DNA of 11,770 bases from Methanosphaera sp. (GCA_017430835.1 JAFRMD010000169.1:1-11770), one strand, 5' to 3'; positions 1 through 7,202 are shown, numbered from the stretch's first letter. Numbers and translations are program-made. Notes: generated from the letters alone by a model not told the origin.

Positions 1-12
1 AGTCTAAATTAT

Positions 13-37
13 TTCGTTATCTATACTCTTTAACGAA
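13..37. repeat. Short inverted repeat TTCGTTA / TAACGAA downstream of cas1
   Basis: TTCGTTA (13-19) is followed after 11 nt by its perfect inverse TAACGAA (31-37). The 7-bp stem core is identical to that of the larger hairpin at 1628-1663 on the other side of the cas genes. It could belong to the 3' end of the cas transcript or to a binding site. The rest of positions 1-148 is AT-rich with no gene that I can see. Confidence 0.4.
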
Positions 38-148
38 CTCTTATTATTTTTCTTTATTTTTATTATTTTATAAATTTTCCTACTTTTATTTTTCTGTATT
101 ATTAGTACATATTAAAAATATTACTAAAAAGAGGCAGGTTTCCTACTT

Positions 149-1153
149 TTACCATTTGATTTTAAAACCTTTATATTCTTCAATATTTACTATTGCTTTT
201 CTAATATTTTTCACTTGTTTCTGCATTATTTCACTATATTCCTGTTCTTGGTTTTCATAACTTATTTTTTTATGGATTTTGTCCATAATATTTTTTATTA
301 GTATATATTTTGATTCTTTTTTTAGTTGATTTGTTCTTTTATCTATGTCTTCTTCGGTAATTTGTTTTCTATTTATTAGAGCTATTACTGTTTTATCTAC
401 TATTTGTTGTCTGAATTCTTCTATAATATCATAGGTTAAACTTGTTCTTTTATTTAAATCAGCATGTAATAAACCACAGTATGGATCTAATTTTTCTGTG
501 ATTATTATTTTTGTTATTTCTGATGCTAGTATTGCATATCCGTAATTTAACATTGCATTTGTTACATCAAGATGTGGTTTTTGTTTTCTTGTTTCAAAAT
601 TGATTTCTTCCGGTAATATTATTCTTATTGCTCTCCAATATTCTACCGATGTTATTCCTTCAATTCCCATTATTTTCTTTTTTAATTTGTTGATTTCATT
701 ATTATCTTTTATTTCTAGTTTATCTAAGATTTTCAAATTCTTTTTTATTTTTTCTTTTATTTCATTTAATTCTTTATTTTTCTTTCGTTTATTTAACGTG
801 TTTAACGTATAATATTGATTATATATTTTAGATTTTATTATCTCTTTTGATATTAATAGTCCTTGATAGTTTTCACTTGTTTTATATTGTTTTTTTCTTA
901 ACATTATATTTTCATCATATGGTGACTTTAGAATATAATCTATTCGTCCATAATGGTTTGTTGATATTACTGGTATATTGTTTTGTGATATTAAAGTTAA
1001 TGCATCAAATGTTATATATCCTTTTCCAATTATTAGTATATCTGAAATGTTCCTAACTGATATTTTATATATTATTTCTTCTTTTTGTTTAACTATTATT
1101 TGATTGTTTTTCTTGTGAATTGATTTATTGTATCCTTCGATAATCATTTTCAT
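149..1153 (-). CDS. cas1: CRISPR-associated endonuclease/integrase Cas1
   Basis: Cas1 is the metal-dependent integrase that, with Cas2, inserts new spacers into a CRISPR array. The 334-residue length is usual for the family. The N-terminal beta domain (about 1-75) carries the typical GKGYITFDAL...NNIPVI stretch. The C-terminal helical domain holds the active-site candidates: E165 in GIEGITSVEYWRA, H230 in GLLHAD, and D242/E245 in YDIIEEFR, where E. coli Cas1 has D218/D221. A lysine-rich helical segment (about 120-160) precedes the catalytic domain. The start codon overlaps the cas2 stop as ATGA, and a GTGAT Shine-Dalgarno site lies inside the cas2 end. The ATG two codons later is an alternative with better spacing and would remove the overlap. 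No effector genes or array are visible, so I do not assign a CRISPR subtype. Family assignment is secure; activity is inferred from the intact residues. Confidence 0.95.
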   Translation of the reverse strand: MKMIIEGYNKSIHKKNNQIIVKQKEEIIYKISVRNISDILIIGKGYITFDALTLISQNNIPVISTNHYGRIDYILKSPYDENIMLRKKQYKTSENYQGLLISKEIIKSKIYNQYYTLNTLNKRKKNKELNEIKEKIKKNLKILDKLEIKDNNEINKLKKKIMGIEGITSVEYWRAIRIILPEEINFETRKQKPHLDVTNAMLNYGYAILASEITKIIITEKLDPYCGLLHADLNKRTSLTYDIIEEFRQQIVDKTVIALINRKQITEEDIDKRTNQLKKESKYILIKNIMDKIHKKISYENQEQEYSEIMQKQVKNIRKAIVNIEEYKGFKIKW

Positions 1154-1422
1154 AGTATCACGTACTTTTCTTCTTCCAGGTTTATTTTATTTCCATATTG
1201 TTGAATATTTTTGTCGCATCCTTGACATATTGTAATGAGCATAATTGTATCTTCTTGATTGATGTTTTTTAGTTCTTTTTTTAATTCTTCATAGTCTTCT
1301 TTTGATAATTCTTTAATGTAGGCATCATTTGTGATTTGTTTAAATCCATATGTTATTAATATGTTTTCTATTTTTTCTTGATCTTTTTTGAATTTTATTT
1401 TTGTGATGATTATTGTTTTCAT
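1150..1422 (-). CDS. cas2: CRISPR-associated protein Cas2 (divergent)
   Basis: This 90-residue protein is the first gene of a leftward pair with cas1. Its size, beta-alpha-beta start (KTIIITKIKF, then a helix) and position next to cas1 identify it as Cas2, the dimeric scaffold of the adaptation complex. Many Cas2 proteins have an Asp at the end of the first strand (YDI-type motif). Here the first strand reads IIITKIKF with no acidic residue at that place. The second half reads IMLITICQGCDKNIQQYG, with a CxxC pair (about residues 66-69) of the kind seen in some archaeal Cas2 proteins. No Shine-Dalgarno site is visible before the ATG, but a TATA box lies about 25 nt upstream, so a leaderless transcript is plausible. 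The cas2-before-cas1 order is less usual. Identity rests partly on context. Confidence 0.85.
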   Translation of the reverse strand: MKTIIITKIKFKKDQEKIENILITYGFKQITNDAYIKELSKEDYEELKKELKNINQEDTIMLITICQGCDKNIQQYGNKINLEEEKYVIL

Positions 1423-1442
1423 ATTTTTATATTTTTTCTGTT

Positions 1443-1452
1443 TTTATATAAG
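1443..1452 (-). promoter_or_regulatory. TATA box for cas2-cas1
   Basis: On the minus strand the segment reads CTTATATAAA, centred about 25 nt before the cas2 ATG. That spacing puts transcription initiation at or next to the start codon and fits the absence of a ribosome binding site. A second AT-rich box (CTTTAAATA) lies about 20 nt further upstream and is an alternative. Confidence 0.5.
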
Positions 1453-1627
1453 ATTATTAGTATTTAAAGACAAATATTTTAGACTTTATTACATATTTTT
1501 ACAAATCAAAAGTTGACTAAAATAGCATTTTGAAATTGTTTGATGTATAGGTATTGTATAATTTTTTGTATTTTTGAGTTATTTTTTTGTTATAATGTTT
1601 CAATTTCTGCTGATTAAAAATTTTCAG

Positions 1628-1663
1628 TTTTACTTCGTTAAACCCTGATATAACGAAGTAAAA
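1628..1663. repeat. Perfect 13-bp hairpin upstream of cas2-cas1
   Basis: TTTTACTTCGTTA (1628-1640) pairs perfectly with TAACGAAGTAAAA (1651-1663) across a 10-nt loop, AACCCTGATA. It stands out within a spacer that is almost entirely A and T. Neither strand shows a clean oligo-T tail directly after the stem, so it is not a textbook terminator. Possible roles are a transcriptional boundary between the divergent cas and pdxY units, a protein-binding palindrome, or a relic of a mobile element. Confidence 0.6.
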
Positions 1664-2160
1664 AAAATTCATCTAAAAAACATGACTAAAAATGAAAAAT
1701 TGAATAATAAAAAAATATAATTTATTGGAAAATTCCCTTGAGAAAAAAATTGAAACAAAAAATATAACATATCAACTTCATAATAGAAAATTTAAGAATT
1801 AAAAAGAAAAAATATTATCAAATATGAAAAATCAATTAATGCATATATATGTATTATATTAAAAATGTTATTTTTGATGATTATTTAATTATTGAAGTTA
1901 AGTCCAATTGATTAAGACCAAAAAAATATATTAAATAATTCAGTATATGGATATAAATAATATTATTTGAGTGAGAAACATTATTTACAAATTTAAATGA
2001 ACTTGAAATTGAATTCTACTTTTTATAATGTTTATAATCTATATCTTGTGGTTAATTATATATATTATCAAAAATATAAAATTATATAACAATGTTAAAA
2101 ATTTTCAAAGAATTTTTTTTATAATTGATAAAGATAGGATGAAAAAAATAAGGTTTTAAA

Positions 2161-3009
2161 ATGACTGAAAATAGTAAAATATTAACAATTCAAGATGTAT
2201 CCTGTTATGGGCAATGTTCAATTACCGTAGCACTTCCAATTATTTCTGCTTTTGGAATTGAAACAGCAATACTTCCCAGTGCAGTATTATCCACACATAC
2301 TTCAGGCTTTACTGACTACACATTCAGAGATTTAACAGAAGATTTTCCATTAATTCTAGAACACTGGGAAAAAGAAGGCATATTCTTTGATGCAATTTAT
2401 ACAGGATATATTGGATCAAGTCAACAATTTGATTACATTAGAGATATTATAAAGTCCAGACTAAAACCTGGTGGACATGTCTACGTAGATCCTGCTATGG
2501 CTGATTTTGGAGAATTCTACTATGGATTTAATCAAGATTTTGCAGATAAAATGGGACAACATTGTAAATTAGGTGATTATATACTTCCAAACACAACAGA
2601 ATCTTGTTATTTATTGCATAAAGATTGGAAAGCTGAATTTTCCAAAGATGAAATGATAGATATGGCAAAACAGCTTTGTAAATTTACGAAAAAATATGTT
2701 GTCTTAAAAGGAGACACCCACAAAGAAGATAAAATAGGAATGATTATTATAGATAAAGACAATCCTTCCGATATTGAAATCGTATATAATGATAAAATAG
2801 ATTACATAACACATGGAACAGGAGATGTTTTTGCTTCCTCATTTGTAGGAGCATCCATGCTTGGCAAATCTCCCTCAACTAGTGCTAAAATAGCTGGTGA
2901 ATTTACAAAAAAAGCTATAGAATATACTATTGATGATCCAACACATAATTATGGTGTTAAATTTGAAAAAGTAATTCCAGAACTACAGGATTTATTAAAA
3001 TCCTATTAA
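2161..3009 (+). CDS. pdxY: PdxY-like pyridoxal/pyridoxamine kinase (ribokinase fold)
   Basis: A 282-residue cytoplasmic kinase of the pyridoxal/hydroxymethylpyrimidine branch of the ribokinase family. It is expected to phosphorylate a B6 vitamer with ATP. The N-terminus has the substrate-side motif QDVSCYGQCSITVALPI (11-27), followed by ALPSAVLSTHTSGF-type sequence (about 37-50), VDPAMAD (109-115) and LPNTTE (142-147). The C-terminal HGTGDVFASSF (218-228) contains the anion hole and the probable catalytic base D222. The length matches PdxY. An AGGT Shine-Dalgarno core ends 6 nt before the ATG. The gene for a CytX-like transporter follows after 56 nt on the same strand, so the two probably form an operon. 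PdxY-like archaeal and Firmicutes proteins can be misannotated relative to HMP kinases, so the true substrate may be a pyrimidine. Family certain, substrate less so. Confidence 0.88.
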   Translation: MTENSKILTIQDVSCYGQCSITVALPIISAFGIETAILPSAVLSTHTSGFTDYTFRDLTEDFPLILEHWEKEGIFFDAIYTGYIGSSQQFDYIRDIIKSRLKPGGHVYVDPAMADFGEFYYGFNQDFADKMGQHCKLGDYILPNTTESCYLLHKDWKAEFSKDEMIDMAKQLCKFTKKYVVLKGDTHKEDKIGMIIIDKDNPSDIEIVYNDKIDYITHGTGDVFASSFVGASMLGKSPSTSAKIAGEFTKKAIEYTIDDPTHNYGVKFEKVIPELQDLLKSY

Positions 3010-3065
3010 AATACTAAAACGAAAATCTTGAATAATTATTAATATATTTTTTTTGGAGTGAATAA

Positions 3066-4265
3066 ATGGACAATCGTACAGGACTTTTTTCAAATGCGAT
3101 TATATGGTTTGGAGTTGCAATATCCGTCTCTGAGATACAGGCAGGTGTACAAATTGGTGCAATGTCCTCATTGGAATCATTATGGCTACCATTGGTGCTT
3201 GGACATATACTGGGTGGAGTCTTACTCTTTTTAGTAGGTTATATTGGAGCACAAATTCGTCAAAATGCTATGCATACAACGAAATTAGCTTATGGAAATT
3301 ATGGTTCCAAGTTTTTTGCTACGTTAAACGTGCTACAGTTAGTTGCCTGGGTAGCTGTCTTATATGCACAGGGTGCAGTAGCATTAGAGGGTCTTAAATT
3401 ACCTATTTCCTTTCCAATGACATGCATAATCCTAGCATCTATTGTTGCAGTTTGGGTCTATGTAGGTTTGAAGCGTTCTACAAAGATTACAAGTGCAGTA
3501 ATGATTGTACTGACAGCATTACTGGTTATATTAACTGTAAAACTATTTACTATGGGTTCGTTTAATTCAGTAGGATTGGCAGGTAATTCGCAAACTCTCA
3601 GTTTCTGGAACATTTTTGAGATTTCAATTGCTATGCCAGTTTCATGGTTACCCGTTATTTCAGATTATACAAAAGATGCTGAAAAACCATTATCAGCCAG
3701 TATACTATCAGCAACAGCCTATACTGTTGCCAGTTTATGGATGTACTTTATTGGTATACTAGTTGTAGGTATTGGTGCTAATAATGACGTTGCACAGGCT
3801 ATTCTTCTTGCCGGTCTTGGAGTAACAGGAATTGTAATATTGGTTCTTTCAACTATAACAACCAACTTTTTGGCTACTAACTCGGCTGGTGAATCAGCAA
3901 ATACCATTGTTAACAGGATAGATCCTAAAGTTGCAGGTATTGTTGTAAGTGCTTTAAGTGCAATTATTGCCATTAGTGGCATCATGGATCATTTTATAAG
4001 TTTTCTTTATTTGATTACATCTGTATTTGGTCCTATGGCTGCAGTGTTGATTGTTTCCTATTATTTCAATACTACTGGTGAAGATAGTGTCTGGACTTGG
4101 CGTTGGAACTTGTTTGCATGGTTTGTAGGTTTTATTGTTTATCAAATGGTATCTACCCTGGATTCCATATTTTTAGGACCTACACTTCTTTCATTCATTG
4201 TATCGGCAGCTCTTGCTTATATAGTGATATTATTTAATAAAAATCATAATGATTGCAATAGCTAA
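3066..4265 (+). CDS. cytX: CytX-like NCS1-family vitamin/pyrimidine transporter
   Basis: A 399-residue integral membrane protein with about twelve hydrophobic segments spread over the whole length. It resembles CytX, a member of the NCS1 nucleobase/cation symporters proposed to import hydroxymethylpyrimidine, the thiamine pyrimidine precursor. The N-terminus (NAIIWFGVAISVSEIQAGVQ, then SLWLPLVLGHILGG) and the QNAMHTTKLAYGNYGSKFF stretch (about 67-85) are typical of the group. A strong GGAGTGA site sits 4 nt before the ATG. It follows the PdxY-like kinase by 56 nt with no terminator between, and a hairpin/oligo-T terminator follows it, so the two form one import-and-phosphorylate unit: the transporter brings in the unphosphorylated vitamer and the kinase traps it. 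Whether the cargo is HMP or a B6 vitamer cannot be decided from sequence. Confidence 0.82.
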   Translation: MDNRTGLFSNAIIWFGVAISVSEIQAGVQIGAMSSLESLWLPLVLGHILGGVLLFLVGYIGAQIRQNAMHTTKLAYGNYGSKFFATLNVLQLVAWVAVLYAQGAVALEGLKLPISFPMTCIILASIVAVWVYVGLKRSTKITSAVMIVLTALLVILTVKLFTMGSFNSVGLAGNSQTLSFWNIFEISIAMPVSWLPVISDYTKDAEKPLSASILSATAYTVASLWMYFIGILVVGIGANNDVAQAILLAGLGVTGIVILVLSTITTNFLATNSAGESANTIVNRIDPKVAGIVVSALSAIIAISGIMDHFISFLYLITSVFGPMAAVLIVSYYFNTTGEDSVWTWRWNLFAWFVGFIVYQMVSTLDSIFLGPTLLSFIVSAALAYIVILFNKNHNDCNS

Positions 4266-4284
4266 TTGAAAATTATTAATCTAG

Positions 4285-4326
4285 AAAAATGATGAACTAT
4301 CATATTAGTTCATATATCATTTTTTT
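4285..4326 (+). terminator. Hairpin and oligo-T terminator of pdxY-cytX
   Basis: AAAAATGAT plus GAACTA (4285-4299) pairs with TAGTTC (4306-4311) and ATCATTTTT (4316-4324), with a 4-nt ATAT bulge on the 3' side and a 6-nt loop. Six T residues (4321-4326) overlap the 3' arm. It begins about 20 nt after the cytX stop codon. Confidence 0.75.
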
Positions 4327-4470
4327 ATTAAGCCACATTATTGAAAAATTATTTATTTACTATTTTTATACTGCATGATGTACATGTACTGATTAATTTT
4401 TAATTGTTTTTAATTTATTCAAGGATAATATTTACTTTGAGATATTATTTAGAGGATTATTTTTGTAAAC

Positions 4471-4600
4471 TTATATATTAAAACAAATATAACTATAATA
4501 AGAAAAGCTAGACTTATTAAATTTTATATACTTGAAAGATTATAAAGTATGTGGAATATTAATCTATTTATCAATTAAATAAATTTATCATTTATATATT
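4471..4600 (+). promoter_or_regulatory. Tandem candidate TATA boxes for ugd
   Basis: Two TATA-like sites precede ugd. The distal one, TTATATATTAAAACAAATAT (from 4471), would give a leader of about 170 nt. The proximal one, TTTATATATTAAAC (4591-4604), would give a leader of about 50 nt and is the likelier main promoter. The distal site closely resembles the promoter of the 76-residue gene (6653-6675). The remainder of 4327-4670 shows no gene. Confidence 0.45.
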
Positions 4601-4669
4601 AAACTAATTTTAATAATATATACAAATTTTAAGAAATACAATAATAATCTAATAGGAGACAATAATAAA

Positions 4670-5893
4670 ATGAAAATAACAGTTGCAGGTGTAGGATATG
4701 TGGGGCTTTCTCTTGCTGTTCTACTAGCACAGAAACATGATGTTACAGCCATTACAACAACAGAATCAAAAACAGAAAAATTAAATCGGTTTATCAGTCC
4801 TATACAGGATGATGAGATAGAAAGATTTTTTAAGGAAACTCGTGAAGGAAAACGTGAATTGAGTCTTCATACAACTACTGATAAGGAAGCTGCATATAAG
4901 GATGCAGACCTTGTTATTATAGCTACACCAACTAATTATGATGATGTTGATAATTTCTTTGATACATCAGCCGTTGAGGATGCCATTGAATGGACTCTAA
5001 AAGTTAATCCGGATGTTCTTATGGTTATTAAGTCAACAATACCTGTTGGATATACAAAATCAGTCCGTGAAAAATATGGAATAGACAACATAATATTCAG
5101 TCCAGAGTTCCTTCGTGAATCCAAGGCACTTTATGACAATCTTCATCCAAGCCGTATAGTTGTTGGATGTGATGATAATCAGAAAGAAGAAGGAGAAATG
5201 TTTGCAAACCTTCTATTGGAAGGTGCTAGAGAAGAAGAAAAAAGAGCTAATACTTCCCCTCAAGACATTCCTATATTGTTAGCACACCTAACGGAAGCAG
5301 AAGCCATAAAGCTTTTTGCCAATACTTTCCTTGCTGTAAGAGTAAGTTACTTTAATGAACTTGACACCTATGCCCAAACCAAAGGCCTTGATACTCAGAT
5401 GATTATAGATGGTGTTTGTATGGATCCTCGTATCGGAGGACATTATAACAATCCTTCATTCGGGTATGGAGGATACTGTTTGCCTAAAGATACAAAACAG
5501 TTGTTGGCAAACTATAAGGATGTTCCACAGACTATGATAGAGGCCGTTGTTAATTCCAATTCAGTACGTAAGGACTTCATTGCTGATGAAATTATTTCCA
5601 TGAATCCTAAGACTGTTGGAGTTTACAGGCTAACCATGAAGAGTAACAGTGACAATTTCCGTGCATCAGCTATTCAAGGTGTTATGAAACGTGTTAAAGC
5701 AAAAGGAATACCTGTAATTGTTTATGAACCAACATTAGATGATGGAAGCGAATTTTTCAGATCTGAAGTTGTTAATGACATTGAGCGTTTCAAAAAAGAA
5801 AGTGATGTTATTCTTGCAAACCGCTTTGATTCTGATGTTCTTGGTGATGTCATGGATAAGGTTTATACAAGAGATTTGTTTAGGAGAGATTAG
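4670..5893 (+). CDS. ugd: UDP-glucose 6-dehydrogenase (nucleotide-sugar dehydrogenase)
   Basis: A 407-residue NAD-dependent enzyme that oxidises UDP-glucose twice to UDP-glucuronate, a precursor of surface polysaccharides and glycans. The N-terminal Rossmann motif is GVGYVGLS (7-14), followed by ATPTNYD (85-91), KSTIPVGYT (121-129) and SPEFLRE (144-150). The central segment has the catalytic lysine and asparagine of [14 protein letters not shown] (K214, N218). The catalytic cysteine is C270 in [11 protein letters not shown]. The C-terminal domain contains [13 protein letters not shown] (319-331). All expected residues are present and the length is close to the short bacterial Ugd type. A TAGGAGA Shine-Dalgarno site lies about 10 nt before the ATG. 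No other polysaccharide genes are nearby except, possibly, the downstream His-rich gene. A related UDP-sugar dehydrogenase specificity cannot be excluded. Confidence 0.93.
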   Translation: MKITVAGVGYVGLSLAVLLAQKHDVTAITTTESKTEKLNRFISPIQDDEIERFFKETREGKRELSLHTTTDKEAAYKDADLVIIATPTNYDDVDNFFDTSAVEDAIEWTLKVNPDVLMVIKSTIPVGYTKSVREKYGIDNIIFSPEFLRESKALYDNLHPSRIVVGCDDNQKEEGEMFANLLLEGAREEEKRANTSPQDIPILLAHLTEAEAIKLFANTFLAVRVSYFNELDTYAQTKGLDTQMIIDGVCMDPRIGGHYNNPSFGYGGYCLPKDTKQLLANYKDVPQTMIEAVVNSNSVRKDFIADEIISMNPKTVGVYRLTMKSNSDNFRASAIQGVMKRVKAKGIPVIVYEPTLDDGSEFFRSEVVNDIERFKKESDVILANRFDSDVLGDVMDKVYTRDLFRRD

Positions 5894-5940
5894 ATATTGT
5901 TTAAATTATTGTTTAAAAAAAAATTGTGGACGTGATTATT

Positions 5941-6489
5941 ATGCAAAACAGTATGATTAAACAATTATTCACCAGAGCTGATGACTTAATTGATTCATTA
6001 ATTGATGATTTTGGTGAATTTAATAACAATGAAAATGTTTTAGGATTTTTAGCAGAAAAAACAATGAATTTTATTAATTTTTCTCAAACAACATTTTCAA
6101 TGGTGATTTTTGGATTTTTAGATAAGATTAGTGATACAAAGTATAATTTTGATGAAGAAATAAGTAAATCCAAGGAATTGATTAATAAAATCTTTGAAAA
6201 TATTAAGGAAATTCTAGGTCATATTTTACAACATGAAGAACATGAGGAAGATGGAGATTGTGAGCATGAGCATGAACATCACCATCATCATATAGATATG
6301 GATAGTGTTCAAGAAGATATTGATAAAGTGGTAGAATATTTAGTTTTATTAAAAGGTATACTTTCTACTATTGAGAATTTTGTTTTAACTTCATTAAAAT
6401 ATGAATCTGATAAAATTACTGAAGGTGAGTTTAAAAAAGCTTACAATACCTTTAAAGAAAATATAAATAAATATTATGAAGAATCTTAA
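5941..6489 (+). CDS. Helical protein with histidine-rich loop, function unknown
   Basis: I do not recognise this family. From the ATG at 5941 the product has 182 residues. It is predicted helical and acidic, with no signal peptide. Two helical halves flank a loop at 94-117 that holds ten histidines, five of them consecutive (113-117), plus C107 and several acidic residues. Such loops commonly bind nickel, zinc or cobalt, as in HypB and SlyD, so metal binding is inferred. A GTG at 5926 opens the frame 15 nt earlier. I chose 5941 because the GTGAT element at 5932-5936 serves as its Shine-Dalgarno site. The gene starts 47 nt after the ugd stop with no visible terminator, so co-transcription is likely. 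T-rich stretches follow it. A nickel-store or chaperone role is conceivable in a methanogen but unproven. Confidence 0.75.
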   Translation: MQNSMIKQLFTRADDLIDSLIDDFGEFNNNENVLGFLAEKTMNFINFSQTTFSMVIFGFLDKISDTKYNFDEEISKSKELINKIFENIKEILGHILQHEEHEEDGDCEHEHEHHHHHIDMDSVQEDIDKVVEYLVLLKGILSTIENFVLTSLKYESDKITEGEFKKAYNTFKENINKYYEES

Positions 6490-6601
6490 TTATTTTTAAT
6501 TATTCTTTTTAGTTATTTCTTTTTATTCGTTTCTATTTATCCTTTATTGCTTTTTTTAAATTTTAATTCGTTGTTGTTTTTATTTTGAGTAATTTTTTAA
6601 C
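6490..6601 (+). terminator. Oligo-T termination region after the His-rich gene
   Basis: The first 110 nt after the stop codon contain repeated T tracts (TATTTTT, CTTTTT, CTTTTT, CTTTTTTT), the usual form of archaeal intrinsic termination. No hairpin is needed. A palindrome follows directly at 6602. Confidence 0.5.
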
Positions 6602-6651
6602 ATATTATTTTAGTAACGGTTAGTTATTAAAATAGTATAATTTTTAGTAAC
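6602..6651. promoter_or_regulatory. 16-bp hairpin plus direct repeat; candidate operator
   Basis: ATATTATTTTAGTAAC (6602-6617) pairs with GTTATTAAAATAGTAT (6623-6638) through all 16 positions, two of them G-U type, around the loop GGTTA. The arm core TTTTAGTAAC recurs at 6642-6651, directly against the TATA box at 6653. Two direct copies and one inverted copy of one 10-mer next to a promoter suggest a repressor or activator site. It could also serve as the terminator of the upstream unit, since TTTTT follows at 6641-6645. Confidence 0.55.
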
Positions 6652-6652
6652 C

Positions 6653-6680
6653 TTTATATACTAAAACAAATATACTTATA
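6653..6680 (+). promoter_or_regulatory. TATA box of the 76-residue gene
   Basis: TTTATATACTAAAACAAATA (from 6653) contains the archaeal TATA consensus TTTATATA. Initiation about 25 nt downstream would give a leader of about 85 nt. Very similar sequence (TATATATTAAAACAAATATA) occurs before ugd near 4473. Confidence 0.65.
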
Positions 6681-6764
6681 ATTACAAAAAGTAAATAAAA
6701 AAAATAAATTATAATCATAAGTTAAATTAATTAAGAAAAATAAAAGAAAAAGGAGATGAAAAAA

Positions 6765-6992
6765 ATGGTCATGGACATAACAAAATCAATACTAAGAAGC
6801 CTACTTATCAACCAGAAAGTAGGAACAACGATAAACAGTAAAAAATTCAAACAACTGAAAGTCTGGAAAGACGAGCTCACTCCTTATTTAGACAAACTCC
6901 AAAAAATGGGATACATCCAAGGAGCGTGGAAAAAATTCGGAATAAAATTTAAAATAATTAAACCAGTCTCACTAGAGACCATAACAAACCTA
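6765..6992 (+). CDS. Small basic protein, possible winged-helix, function unknown
   Basis: I do not recognise this 76-residue protein. It is lysine-rich and mixed alpha/beta. A helix at 4-16, then a helix with KVWKDELTPYLDKLQKMGYI (32-51), then a short hairpin-like tail (FGIKFKIIKP, 58-67), would fit a mini winged-helix DNA-binding fold; this is only a structural impression. The frame is open from an ATG at 6756, but that codon touches the AGGAG site. The ATG at 6765, about 9 nt after GGAG (6752-6755), is the better start. The gene uses AAC, GAC, TTC and CTA/CTC codons more than its neighbours, which could mean strong expression or a different origin. It stands alone, with a palindromic promoter upstream and a long hairpin downstream. 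An autoregulator or a small structural protein are both possible. Confidence 0.7.
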
Positions 6993-7116
6993 TAAGCCAT
7001 ATCTCACCACCATTAATTTAAATACATAAATTAAAACTTCATATGTAAAATAATAAGCACTTCCAAATTAATGAAAAACAGTTCAAAATTTATACATTTC
7101 ATAAATTAAGGAAAAG

Positions 7117-7202
7117 AATAAGGATTAAAACAACTAAGAAAAACCTAAACCGAAATTAATGCCATATAATATTAGTTGTTAAATCCTTATTTAACTATTT
7201 TT
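7117..7202 (+). terminator. Long-stem hairpin with T tract (terminator or small RNA end)
   Basis: AATAAGGATT (7117-7126) pairs with AATCCTTATT (7182-7191), and AACAACTAA (7129-7137) pairs with TTAGTTGTT (7172-7180), giving 19 bp interrupted only by a 2x1 internal loop. The loop is 34 nt. A T tract (7197-7202) and further T runs follow. It lies 125 nt after the stop of the 76-residue gene and 216 nt before arsR. It may end that transcript, or belong to a separate small RNA. Confidence 0.55.

Larger units (their letters stand above)
1423..2160. other. 738-nt AT-rich divergent spacer without a gene
   Basis: The spacer separates the leftward cas pair from rightward pdxY. I see the cas TATA box near 1447, the hairpin at 1628-1663, and two ATTGAAAC words (1749-1756 on plus; 1597-1604 on minus) that resemble the 3' end of archaeal CRISPR repeats. 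There is no regular repeat-spacer spacing. Candidate TATA boxes for pdxY are AATTATATATATT near 2055 and AAATTATATAAC near 2080. I could find no convincing coding frame or structured RNA gene. Confidence 0.6.

Noticed and set aside
600..1056. Open frames on the plus strand opposite cas1 (600-812 and 847-1056)
   Set aside because: Both lie wholly inside cas1 on the opposite strand, have hydrophobic low-complexity Phe/Leu/Ile content caused by the AT-rich antisense, and lack a recognisable domain.
1423..2160. A CRISPR array in the spacer next to cas2
   Set aside because: No sequence of 25 nt or more recurs at regular spacing; only isolated ATTGAAAC words and one hairpin are present.
3128..3146. 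CTGAGATAC resembling the TPP riboswitch core near cytX
   Set aside because: It is inside the cytX coding region (residues SEIQAG) and the rest of the riboswitch, including the second helix and ACCTGAT-type segment, is missing. I see none upstream of pdxY either.
3719..4145. Minus-strand frames inside cytX
   Set aside because: They are antisense to a well-conserved transporter and show no motif or ribosome site.
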